Positions 25,081 through 32,351 of a stretch of 35,392 bases of DNA are shown piece after piece. Position 1 is the stretch's first letter, and each line of letters starts with the position of its first letter. The notes below the pieces were generated by a model, which was given only the letters and a program-made list of their open reading frames with translations, was not told the origin of the DNA and did not search any database. The translations under genes were made by a program, and so were the position numbers. Location of the stretch: positions 8,326 through 43,717 of the forward strand of contig PBSU01000017.1 of the NCBI GenBank assembly GCA_002726415.1, in the 5' to 3' direction. The stretch comes from Acidiferrobacteraceae bacterium. Lineage in GTDB: Bacteria; Pseudomonadota; Gammaproteobacteria; Arenicellales; UBA868.

Positions 25081-25219
25081 CAACAGCTCCCGTCAGAGCC
25101 GCCAAGAAACGATCTGAACGTCTAAATATTGGCATCACACACTCTCGAGTCTGGATTGGGGATGCGGGGCGTTGACCAAACCCAGTCGCCTACGGCCCGC
25201 ATCGGCTTATTTCTAGATA

Positions 25220-25235
25220 AGCAATAAACGTGCCA
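25220..25235 (-). promoter_or_regulatory. Sigma-54 (-24/-12) promoter of the reductase (idr-type) operon
   Basis: Minus strand TGGCACGTTTATTGCT, a full match to TGGCACG-N4-TTGC(A/T). The predicted start is near 25209, giving a long leader of about 385 bases before the first peroxidase ATG, which holds the decayed cupredoxin gene. The element shares 13 of 16 bases with the one at 16326-16341, differing only within the four-base spacer. Confidence 0.83.
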
Positions 25236-25321
25236 GACTGCACGACGCCTTGTGGTACCCACGAAAACCGGGGAATAGCCCGGCAACGCGTACGTGAAAA
25301 CCACTTTGACCCGAACGGTTA

Positions 25322-25336
25322 TGAACGAATCGTTCA
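25322..25336. promoter_or_regulatory. Perfect activator palindrome of the reductase operon
   Basis: TGAACGAATCGTTCA: perfect arms TGAACG and CGTTCA around AAT. Its centre (25329) is about 94 bases upstream of the -24 element, typical for an NtrC-family enhancer. Isolated half-sites lie nearby (GAACGG at 25313-25318 and CGTTCA at 25363-25368). It is the clearest member of the dyad family shared by three promoters. Confidence 0.68.
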
Positions 25337-25484
25337 CCAGGATGCGAAAAAATGCGGCAACTCGTTCACTGTTGAAGCGAGACCCGGCATAAAGTATCGC
25401 GGACACCCGATGGGATATGGGAAAGAGAGACTGAACAAACGCTGCCCGGCCACGGCCCGGCACGAAGGGCTTATGACTACCGGC

Positions 25485-26867
25485 TCAGTTGTCTTGGAGT
25501 TCCGATACCGGGTCGGGCTCCGGCTCTTCCAGACCATACTGACTCATTAACCGCCGTAAACGCGGCCGGGAGGTGCCCAGAACCTCACAGGCCCGGCCAC
25601 GATGCCAGCCGGTATGCTGCAGTACCCGGAGTATGTGAGCCCGTTCGACTTCCCTCAGACTCATGCGCACATCTGCCACTGGCGCGAACGACGGAACCCG
25701 TGTAGCTAACTGTGAAGGCAACAGGTCAGGGGTTACTGTGTCACCCCGACACATGGCAACCGACTTCATCAACAGGTTCTCCAGTTCCCGGATGTTGCCC
25801 GGCCAACTGTAGGCATAGAACGCCTCCATCACTTCTGCCGAGATGGTCGACACATGCTTATGGAAATCCCGGTTAATCCGTCCGAGCAGATAAGGAATCA
25901 GCAGTGGCAGGTCTTCCAGTCGATCTTTCAAGGCAGGCATTGGAATGTTAACTACCTGAAGCCGGTAAAACAGATCTTCACGGAAGCGGTTCTCGGCCAC
26001 CAGTTGCTTGAGGTCTGCATTAGACGCTGAAATGATCCTGGCATTAGTCTGCTGTGCTTCCTTGCCGCCGACTGGCAGATATTCCTTCTCTTGCAGCACC
26101 CGCAGCAGTTTAGCCTGGATATTCGGCGACAACTCACCCACCTCGTCAAGAAAGATCGTGCCGTTTTGGGCAAGAGTGAACTTTCCCGGTTGACTGCTTA
26201 CCGCGCCGGTGAATGCCCCTTTCTCGTGACCAAACATATCGGACTCGAGCAGGGTCTCAACTAACGCCGCGCAGTTGACAGCCACAAACGGACCATCTGG
26301 AGTTGGTCCCGCTCGGTGAAGGTTGCGCGCCACCAGTTCCTTCCCAGTGCCGCTCGGCCCGGAAATATGTACAGTAACCGGCTTGCGTGCAATCAGTCCA
26401 ATAGTCTTGAATACTTCTTTCATTGGCCGGCTGTTTCCGACCATGGCGTAGCCACGGTTAATAAGCTGATGATCCGATTCCAGTTGCAACCCCGCAACTT
26501 CGCTCTGGCGTCGGGTGGTTGCCCTTTCGACAGCCTGATCCATCTCTGAAATATCAATGGGCTTGGTGATGTAATCATCAGCACCTTGCTGCATCGCGGT
26601 AATGGTGCTGTCCATGTCATCGAACGCGGTAATCATGATCACCGGGCTCTCTGGGAAGCGGGTTTTAAAATCGGGTAACGCCTCCAGACCACTGCGCCCT
26701 GGCATGCGAATATCGAGGATGATCAGGTGGGGATGGAATGACTCCGCTGCGGTCATACCCGCGGCCGCATCATGCGCTATTTCAACCTGATGGTGTGCGG
26801 CGCGAAAGTGCAGCTGCAAGGTGCGGCAGCTGGCTACGTCGTCATCGATGATCAGAATTTTAGCCAT
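25485..26867 (-). CDS. NtrC-type sigma-54-dependent response regulator
   Basis: 460 residues from ATG 26867, which overlaps the kinase stop by eight bases (ATGGCTAA). Receiver domain with phospho-acceptor Asp52 (LIILDIRMPG) and Lys at TKPID; AAA+ domain with Walker A GPSGTGKE (170-177), the sigma-54 contact loop GAFTGA (217-222) and IFLDEVGEL; C-terminal Fis-type helix-turn-helix (HRGRACEVLGTSRPRLRRLM, about 429-448). It therefore activates sigma-54 promoters by ATP hydrolysis. Such promoters lie before its own operon, the reductase operon and the cytochrome operon, so it is the obvious candidate activator. The inducing signal is not known. Confidence 0.92.
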   Translation of the reverse strand: MAKILIIDDDVASCRTLQLHFRAAHHQVEIAHDAAAGMTAAESFHPHLIILDIRMPGRSGLEALPDFKTRFPESPVIMITAFDDMDSTITAMQQGADDYITKPIDISEMDQAVERATTRRQSEVAGLQLESDHQLINRGYAMVGNSRPMKEVFKTIGLIARKPVTVHISGPSGTGKELVARNLHRAGPTPDGPFVAVNCAALVETLLESDMFGHEKGAFTGAVSSQPGKFTLAQNGTIFLDEVGELSPNIQAKLLRVLQEKEYLPVGGKEAQQTNARIISASNADLKQLVAENRFREDLFYRLQVVNIPMPALKDRLEDLPLLIPYLLGRINRDFHKHVSTISAEVMEAFYAYSWPGNIRELENLLMKSVAMCRGDTVTPDLLPSQLATRVPSFAPVADVRMSLREVERAHILRVLQHTGWHRGRACEVLGTSRPRLRRLMSQYGLEEPEPDPVSELQDN

Positions 26868-29862
26868 CAGCTTTGTCACTCTTGGCCTGTGCAGCCCCAC
26901 CACCGCGCTCTGAGCCTGTGGTAACCGGCATGCTCAACTCCTCATCAGGCCGCTGTAACGGCCGGGTTGGCAGGGTAATCGATGCTCGCGCGCCGCCCCC
27001 CGGCTCGTTCTCCAGTGTCACAATGCCACCATGGGCCGCGATGATCTGGCGGACGATGGTCAAGCCAAGTCCGGTACCCTTGGCCCGGCTGGTAAAAAAG
27101 GCATCAAAAGCGCGGCGGCCGGCTTCACCGTCCAGCCCCGGTCCATTATCGATAACCTCGATTCGGATCACAGGGGTATCCTCGCCCAGGTCCAGGTGGG
27201 TTCGGACACTTATTTGTGGGCCCGGCGTACCTGCTTCAGCACAGGCCTCGATCGCATTGACGATCAGATTAGAAACGACCTGTTGCATTCGGTGCGAGTC
27301 ACCATAAAGGGTCGGCAAGGAAGGCTGGTTCCAGGCGTTCAGTTGTACCTGATGGCGTTGCAATTGTTCCTGGCAAAGCAGGATGGTTCTCTCGATGGTT
27401 TTAGTGACATCAAACCACTCTCTTTTGAGCACCGGGGGGCGTGAATAGGCAAGCAGTTCATTGAGGATATTCTCCATGTACTGTACCTGCTCCAGTGCGA
27501 TATCCCGCAATTCCTGATCTCCGTCGTCGGCCCTTTTATTAGGGGAGCGACTCATGATCTGCAGTCCCATCTTCACTGATGACAAAGGATTACGCAGGTC
27601 GTGTGCCACCATCGCTGCCATACGCCCCACCGTAGCAAGGGCGTGAGCTTCAACCACCTGCCGGTTGCGCTCTTCCAATTTATGCTTCAGCGATTCTTGT
27701 ACAGTCAGGTCAGTAATAGAACTGAGCACCATCGTGCCCTCTTCGGTTTCTATCGGATTAAGGCCAATATCGACCGGGAATTGGTGTCCATCCCGATGCT
27801 CACCCAAAAGCGTTAACCCTGTTCCCATCTCCCGCGTTGTCGGTGCGCGCCGATAGTCCCGCCGTAAACCTGCATGATGCTTGCGGGCCTGCTGGGGGAC
27901 CAGTATCTCTATCGGCTGGTTCAGCATCTCCTCATGGCTATATCCGAACATCTGCTCGACCCGGGAATTGGCCAGCACGATCCGACCTTCAGAATTAGAC
28001 AACACCATCGCACTGGGTGCGGCCTCAACAGCCAGTTGGAAATTCTTTTGAAGTCGAGCCCGTTCGGTGATGTCCTCGTTCACGGCCAGGAAATGAGTCA
28101 CCTCACCGGCCTCGTTGCGCAATGGTGAAATCCGAACGATCTCGGAATAGATTTGGCCGCTCTTTTTCCGGTTATGAAAAATACCCTGCCAGTCCCGGCC
28201 GGCTTTGAGATTGGCCCACAGTTGCCGGTAATCCTCCGGCGACGTCTTATCAGACTTGAGAATGCTCGGCTTGCAGCCGAGCACTTCCTCGCTCGTATAA
28301 CCGGTCAACTCGATAAAACGCGGGTTCACGTATTCGATATGGCCATCGATGTCGGTAATCATCACCGATACCGGACTTTGTTCCGTGGCAATGGCGAGGC
28401 TGCGTTGCCGCTCATCTTCGGGCAATGCCTGCCGCGGTACCGCACCGATATAGGCCGCACCCGCGACCGCTCCGGCGCTATCACGCTGTAGTGACTCACC
28501 CCAACTTAATCGATAGTGGGTGCCATCCCGCCCATAGAGCCCGGCCTCCAGCAACCCTGGCTCACGTTTGCCTGCAAACAGTTCCCGCAGTCGGGCGCGA
28601 CATTTCTCCCCTGCTGCCGGTACCACCAGGGTGTCAATGCGGGACTTGCCTATAAGCTGCGCTCGGGAATACCCAGAATACCTCAGCACAGCGTCATTGA
28701 CAAAAACGATCTGGTCGGAAAGGTCAGTGGCAATCACAGGATTAGGTGCGTATTTGAGCGCCGCCACCAGCGGTTCAAACCGACCGAACTGCGTCTGAGC
28801 TCGCAACTGTCCTGTCCGCAGAACGCCATAACCGGTAGCCACCAACAATCCCAGGATGAGAAGCAAGCCATAGGCTCCAAGATAACTTCCCAAACCCAGC
28901 CCCTGACGAAGCAATCCGGCTGGAAAGAGAGACACCACGAACCAGCCAGGCGAGGCGAACTCGGTTAACCCGGCCGCCGGGTCGGTCTTAAGTCGGGTAA
29001 AGGTAAAGATGCCGCGGTGATTGACGTGAGTGCCTGTAGCCTGCTGTTCCATCTGGCGCCAGATTGTCGGGTAATGATTCTGGAAGCGGGCATCCAGATC
29101 ATAGGCAAAGCCCCATTCGAGCTCCTGGCGGGGGTTACTCAGCCAGTAACCGCGTTCATCCAATACCATCAGGCGATCACCCGCGGTGCCCACACCTTCT
29201 TTGAATATCGCGGCCAGGGCCTCGCCACGGTAATTGATCAGGATTACGCCGCGGGGGTGGCCACCATCATCAAACACCGGCGTTGCCACCCGGAACATAG
29301 GACGCGGCACCGCTTCGGTCTTCCCCCATTCAACGTTGATATCAACCGGCGAAATATAGATCTCGCCCGCATCCAGATCACGGGCCTGCATAAAATAGTA
29401 CCGCTTGGATTTATCCTGCAGATCCCGGCGTTCTACGACTTCAGGCCCCTGTGGCCCTCTGTTAATTCGGACGATTTCCCGACCGGAGTAACTGAGCAGG
29501 CGAATCTGGTCGTACATCGGCCGTTCCCGCCCCAGCGCACTGAAAAACTCGGCCAACGTCTCGGTGCGCGCATCTCCGAGGGACGCCGGGACCCCAACCT
29601 GCTGCACCATCTGGGCCAGTAGTCGCGTATCTGAGACAGTCGCGCCGAGGGCTTCCCCGAGCACCGCACCGGCACGCCCGACGACGGTGTGTTCCTGTTG
29701 CTGTTGTGCCTGCCGGAACGCCTTAAGGTCCAGCAGGAAATGGCCCATACCAATCAGGACCACCGTCAGCGCCAGCAACATTGCCAGCAGTAACGCCTCA
29801 ATCAGGGCTCGCCTGGGCGGCTCCTGTGCGCCAAGCAATGCCCTCACAAAGCCAACCTGCAA
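26860..29862 (-). CDS. Membrane histidine kinase with periplasmic sensor and PAS domains
   Basis: About 1000 residues. Helix one is about 20-45; an extracytoplasmic region of some 270 residues of dCache type (RPMYDQIRLLSYSGREIVRIN; YFMQARDLDAGEIYISP) follows; helix two is about 333-355. Then come three PAS domains (starting near 370, 500 and 620), each with a PAS-like N-F-V-N or G-Y motif, the HisKA domain with the phospho-accepting His in VAHDLRNP, and the ATPase domain (NLIVNAIEA, DNGPGLD, GTGLGLTIV). The first codon is TTG at 29862; a GTG at 29847 is an alternative. It overlaps the regulator gene and should phosphorylate it. The periplasmic domain might bind a small ligand such as an organic acid or the oxyanion itself. 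Confidence 0.9.
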   Translation of the reverse strand: MQVGFVRALLGAQEPPRRALIEALLLAMLLALTVVLIGMGHFLLDLKAFRQAQQQQEHTVVGRAGAVLGEALGATVSDTRLLAQMVQQVGVPASLGDARTETLAEFFSALGRERPMYDQIRLLSYSGREIVRINRGPQGPEVVERRDLQDKSKRYYFMQARDLDAGEIYISPVDINVEWGKTEAVPRPMFRVATPVFDDGGHPRGVILINYRGEALAAIFKEGVGTAGDRLMVLDERGYWLSNPRQELEWGFAYDLDARFQNHYPTIWRQMEQQATGTHVNHRGIFTFTRLKTDPAAGLTEFASPGWFVVSLFPAGLLRQGLGLGSYLGAYGLLLILGLLVATGYGVLRTGQLRAQTQFGRFEPLVAALKYAPNPVIATDLSDQIVFVNDAVLRYSGYSRAQLIGKSRIDTLVVPAAGEKCRARLRELFAGKREPGLLEAGLYGRDGTHYRLSWGESLQRDSAGAVAGAAYIGAVPRQALPEDERQRSLAIATEQSPVSVMITDIDGHIEYVNPRFIELTGYTSEEVLGCKPSILKSDKTSPEDYRQLWANLKAGRDWQGIFHNRKKSGQIYSEIVRISPLRNEAGEVTHFLAVNEDITERARLQKNFQLAVEAAPSAMVLSNSEGRIVLANSRVEQMFGYSHEEMLNQPIEILVPQQARKHHAGLRRDYRRAPTTREMGTGLTLLGEHRDGHQFPVDIGLNPIETEEGTMVLSSITDLTVQESLKHKLEERNRQVVEAHALATVGRMAAMVAHDLRNPLSSVKMGLQIMSRSPNKRADDGDQELRDIALEQVQYMENILNELLAYSRPPVLKREWFDVTKTIERTILLCQEQLQRHQVQLNAWNQPSLPTLYGDSHRMQQVVSNLIVNAIEACAEAGTPGPQISVRTHLDLGEDTPVIRIEVIDNGPGLDGEAGRRAFDAFFTSRAKGTGLGLTIVRQIIAAHGGIVTLENEPGGGARASITLPTRPLQRPDEELSMPVTTGSERGGGAAQAKSDKADG

Positions 29863-29940
29863 GTAAGCCTGCGTCTCAGCGTCATTGGTGGTGACAGAAC
29901 CCGCACTAGCGCACCCTCTGGCGCCTGAACCGGGCGCCGG

Positions 29941-30099
29941 TCAATACTGCGGCTGATCACGGAAGCGGCACGACCGGGCCGCCGACCGCACCGACATGGC
30001 GGGTGACACGATCCAGCGTTGCCTTTTGCCCGGAAAACTGATCGGCGTACCAACCCGTTGTCGGGGCGCGTGTGCCGGGGCGACATTCGGAGCGCTCAT
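29941..30099 (-). CDS. Possible short leader gene upstream of the kinase, reading frame uncertain
   Basis: An ATG at 30099 with AAAGGA nine bases upstream opens a 52-residue frame ending at 29941. A second frame across the same bases, without a usable start downstream of the predicted transcription start, ends at 29957 and encodes CRPGTRAPTTGWYADQ followed by a basic stretch and PVVPLP. That product looks more protein-like, with a PG-x-x-AP-x-(S/T)-G-x-Y pattern seen in some small proteins. A single-base shift near the start would join the ribosome site to it. Either this is a small gene with a frameshift, or neither is real. Confidence 0.3.
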   Translation of the reverse strand: MSAPNVAPAHAPRQRVGTPISFPGKRQRWIVSPAMSVRSAARSCRFRDQPQY

Positions 30100-30164
30100 C
30101 AGAATAATCCTTTACGTTGTATATGACTGAGGCGATGACACTATCGCTGTCTTCTCTGTTTTCT

Positions 30165-30180
30165 TGCAAGAAACATGCCA
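30165..30180 (-). promoter_or_regulatory. Probable sigma-54 promoter of the kinase/regulator operon
   Basis: Minus strand TGGCATGTTTCTTGCA. It matches TGGCACG-N4-TTGC(A/T) except for T in place of C at the sixth base, a variation seen in real sigma-54 promoters. The two dyads upstream (centres 61 and 102 bases from the -24 end) support it. The predicted start is near 30154, leaving about 290 bases before the kinase codon. Confidence 0.7.
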
Positions 30181-30233
30181 ATGGGCAAGCGGCTCAGCTG
30201 CGCTTGTTTCTTACCATCTTCATAGGTGTTAAA

Positions 30234-30248
30234 TGAACACTCTATTCA
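30234..30248. promoter_or_regulatory. Activator dyad 1 of the kinase operon
   Basis: TGAACACTCTATTCA: arms TGAACA and TATTCA with a three-base spacer. The right arm continues as TATTCAATA, the same nonamer as at 16468-16476 and 30284-30292. Its centre (30241) is 41 bases from that of dyad 2. Confidence 0.58.
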
Positions 30249-30258
30249 ATATGACGTC

Positions 30259-30272
30259 TTGACCTCGATCAG
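30259..30272. promoter_or_regulatory. FNR/ANR-like box between the two kinase-operon dyads
   Basis: TTGACCTCGATCAG fits TTGAT-N4-ATCAA with one mismatch in each arm. It sits two bases from dyad 2, so a bound FNR-type protein could compete or act with the NtrC-type activator. Confidence 0.5.
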
Positions 30273-30274
30273 GT

Positions 30275-30289
30275 GGAACGAAATATTCA
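30275..30289. promoter_or_regulatory. Activator dyad 2 of the kinase operon
   Basis: GGAACGAAATATTCA: left arm GGAACG as at 16418, right arm TATTCA as at 16468. The wider segment AACGAAATATTCAATA is nearly identical to the distal site of the cytochrome operon. Confidence 0.6.
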
Positions 30290-30347
30290 ATAATGGTCTA
30301 TTCGACCAACGAGTGTCTAAAACCCCGTTAAAAGTGATTCACTGCGC

Positions 30348-30361
30348 TTGACCCCAGTCAA
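30348..30361. promoter_or_regulatory. FNR/ANR/DNR-like box upstream of ubiU
   Basis: TTGACCCCAGTCAA, a perfect dyad TTGAC-N4-GTCAA related to the FNR box. Its centre is about 41 bases upstream of a possible start near 30396, with TAAAGT at a -10 position, the arrangement of a class II FNR-activated promoter. Oxygen control of ubiUVT by Fnr is known in E. coli, which fits. Confidence 0.6.
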
Positions 30362-30418
30362 ACCCCAGCCCGATCGATTGGCCTAAAGTTCGCTGTTCAA
30401 TAATTTAACTATTTCAGA

Positions 30419-30441
30419 CGTACGAACAGGAGGCGCGTACG
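30419..30441 (+). promoter_or_regulatory. ubiU: Ribosome site of ubiU held in the loop of a small hairpin
   Basis: CGTACG, eleven bases containing AGGAGG, CGTACG. The two six-base arms pair and would present the ribosome site in the loop. The AGGAGG lies 12 bases from the ATG at 30446, longer than usual; the hairpin would shorten the effective distance. Confidence 0.4.
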
Positions 30442-30445
30442 ACCG

Positions 30446-31441
30446 ATGGAACTTGTCTGTCCGGCCGGCAACCTGCAGGGATTAAAAGTTGCCATTGAAA
30501 GTGGCGCTGATGCGGTCTACCTCGGCTTTCGTGATCCCACTAACGCCCGCCATTTCTCTGGTCTGAATTTTTCACTCAAATCCGCGCGTACCGCCATCGA
30601 CTTCGCGCATTTTCACCAAAAGAAGGTGTTCGTCGCGCTCAACACGTTTCCGCAGGCGCATAACTGGGCGACATGGCGCGATGCAGTTGATCGGGCTGCT
30701 GAACTGCAGATTGACGCCCTGATCGTGGCCGATACCGGGGTCATGGACTACGCCTGCGAACACTGGCCCGAGTTACGCCTTCATCTTTCGGTCCAGGCCT
30801 CCGCCACCAGCGCCGAGGCCATCCGTTTTTACCATGAACGGTTCGATATCCAACGGGCCGTACTGCCGCGGGTGTTGTCTCTGGCTCAAGTGCAGCGCGT
30901 CTGCGCCGACAGCCCGGTCGACACAGAAGTCTTTGGCTTTGGCAGTCTTTGCGTGATGGTGGAGGGTCGCTGCCTGCTGTCCTCATACGTTACCGGAAAA
31001 TCACCGAATAACTTTGGCGCTTGCTCGCCGGGTGAGTTTGTGCGCTGGACCGAGACAGATCGAGGCCTTGAGTCAAGACTCAACGGCGTCCTGATAGACC
31101 GCTATGGGGATGAGGAGTGCAGCGGTTATCCCACTGTCTGTAAGGGACGTTACTACGTTGATGGCACCCCCGGCTACACCATGGAAAAACCGGTCAGCCT
31201 CAATAGCGTACCGATACTCCCGAACCTGCTCCAGGCAGGCGTTAGCGCGATAAAGGTAGAGGGCCGCCAGCGTAGCCCCGCTTACGTCCGCCGCGTCACC
31301 CGCATTCTCCGTGCCGCGATTGACTCTTGCATGCGAGACCCTGAAACCTTCACCCCGGCGTCAGACGGAATGGCTGAGCTGGCGAATCTCTCAGAAGGCA
31401 GCCAAACAACTCTGGGGGCTTTCAGCCGCTATTGGCAATGA
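30446..31441 (+). CDS. ubiU: UbiU, subunit of the oxygen-independent ubiquinone hydroxylase
   Basis: 331 residues, the same length as E. coli UbiU (YhbU) and similar throughout: MELVCPAGNL at the start, GADAVYLG, TNARHF-GLNF, VSLNS and KVEGRQRSPAYV. The cysteines of the [4Fe-4S] site are present in GSLCVMVEGRCLLSS, FGACSP and PTVCKGRY. With UbiV it hydroxylates ubiquinone precursors without oxygen, using prephenate as donor, together with the carrier protein UbiT. The stop overlaps the ubiV start by four bases (ATGA). It belongs to the peptidase U32 family, but as UbiU it is not a protease. FNR-type regulation is suggested by the upstream box. Confidence 0.95.
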   Translation: MELVCPAGNLQGLKVAIESGADAVYLGFRDPTNARHFSGLNFSLKSARTAIDFAHFHQKKVFVALNTFPQAHNWATWRDAVDRAAELQIDALIVADTGVMDYACEHWPELRLHLSVQASATSAEAIRFYHERFDIQRAVLPRVLSLAQVQRVCADSPVDTEVFGFGSLCVMVEGRCLLSSYVTGKSPNNFGACSPGEFVRWTETDRGLESRLNGVLIDRYGDEECSGYPTVCKGRYYVDGTPGYTMEKPVSLNSVPILPNLLQAGVSAIKVEGRQRSPAYVRRVTRILRAAIDSCMRDPETFTPASDGMAELANLSEGSQTTLGAFSRYWQ

Positions 31442-32346
31442 ATCCCACACCACGTTTGTCTCTGGGCCCTGTTCCCTATTTTTGGGGCGAAAAGCAATTA
31501 CGGTCTTTTTATGATTCCGCGGCGAACAGCGCATTCGAGATTATCTATCTGGGTGAGATGGTCTGTGCCAAGCGGCGTCCTTTCTCTTTTGAAGGCTGGT
31601 TGGCTCTGGCTCGGGATCTGGCATCGGCTGGAAAAACCGTTATCTTCTCGACCCTGGCCCTGTTGGAGGCGGGCTCGGAGCTGGGCTTCCTGAAACGTTT
31701 AATCGCTAACGGCGAATTCATGATCGAGGCTAATGATGTCGCCGCAATCCAACTTGCCCGTGGCCATCCGTTCGTGGGGGGTTCGACCCTTAATATCTAT
31801 AACCCCCGAACACTTGAGGTACTCGCAGCCCAGGGCCTGGTACGCTGGATGCCGCCAACCGAACTGGGTTCCGGGCCCACGGAAGCTTTACACCAGGCAC
31901 GCCCTGCCAACGTGCAGACAGAACTACCGGTTTGGGGCCGCATGCCACTGGCCTGGTCGGCACGATGCTATACGGCGCGACATCTGGACCGTGCAAAAGA
32001 CCAATGCGGCTTCTGTTGCAGTGAGTACCCCGAAGGTCTCCTGGTTCATACCCAGGAAGAACAGCGGTTCCTCGTTTTAAATGGAACCCAGGTTACCTCT
32101 GCGACCCGATTAAACCTGCTGGAGCATCTACCCCAGATCCTCGCATCGAAGGTTGAGGTCTTGCGCCTCGCGGGCGATCACCCCGCCGTCTTTGAGGCAG
32201 GTAAACTGGTTCGCACTGTTCTGGATGGGCAACTCGACGCATCCACAGCAGCACAACAGGCGGTCCATCTTACTTCGGACGATGACTCTGACGGCTATTG
32301 GCTCGGCCAGCCCGGCATGATGACCGCCGGAGTCCCCAGAGACTGA
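31438..32346 (+). CDS. ubiV: UbiV, subunit of the oxygen-independent ubiquinone hydroxylase
   Basis: 302 residues from the ATG at 31438 that overlaps the ubiU stop. Start [10 protein letters not shown] and the segment [10 protein letters not shown] (Cys43) match E. coli UbiV, and the three further cluster cysteines follow in the same spacing (SARC, twelve residues, CGFCC). The C terminus has SDGYW as in E. coli (CNGYWRR). It forms the heterodimer with UbiU, each half carrying a [4Fe-4S] cluster. ubiD begins a few bases after its stop. Confidence 0.94.
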   Translation: MNPTPRLSLGPVPYFWGEKQLRSFYDSAANSAFEIIYLGEMVCAKRRPFSFEGWLALARDLASAGKTVIFSTLALLEAGSELGFLKRLIANGEFMIEANDVAAIQLARGHPFVGGSTLNIYNPRTLEVLAAQGLVRWMPPTELGSGPTEALHQARPANVQTELPVWGRMPLAWSARCYTARHLDRAKDQCGFCCSEYPEGLLVHTQEEQRFLVLNGTQVTSATRLNLLEHLPQILASKVEVLRLAGDHPAVFEAGKLVRTVLDGQLDASTAAQQAVHLTSDDDSDGYWLGQPGMMTAGVPRD

Positions 32347-32351
32347 GCACC

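Larger units (their letters stand above)
24824..25484. other. Control and leader region of the reductase operon
   Basis: About 660 bases between the regulator gene and the first peroxidase. It contains, in the direction of transcription, the activator dyad (25322-25336), the sigma-54 promoter (25220-25235) and a decayed cupredoxin-like gene (24841-25080). Open frames elsewhere in the stretch look like chance. A direct repeat of 11 bases (AAATATTGGCA) occurs at 24879-24889 and 25124-25134. Confidence 0.6.
29863..30445. other. Divergent control region between the kinase operon and ubiU
   Basis: 583 bases. It holds a possible short gene (29941-30099), a sigma-54 promoter for the kinase operon (30165-30180), two activator dyads (30234-30248, 30275-30289), two FNR/ANR-like boxes (30259-30272, 30348-30361) and a hairpin around the ubiU ribosome site. 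An inverted repeat GGCGCC-N8-GGCGCC-like lies at 29917-29942 without a T run. Confidence 0.6.

Noticed and set aside
25122-25463. 113-residue minus-strand open frame in the reductase operon leader
   Set aside because: It spans the sigma-54 promoter and the activator palindrome, has no ribosome site and shows no domain features.
29957-30181. 74-residue gene starting from the TTG at 30181
   Set aside because: The start codon lies inside the sigma-54 element and upstream of the predicted transcript start. The frame is discussed as a possible frameshifted gene instead.
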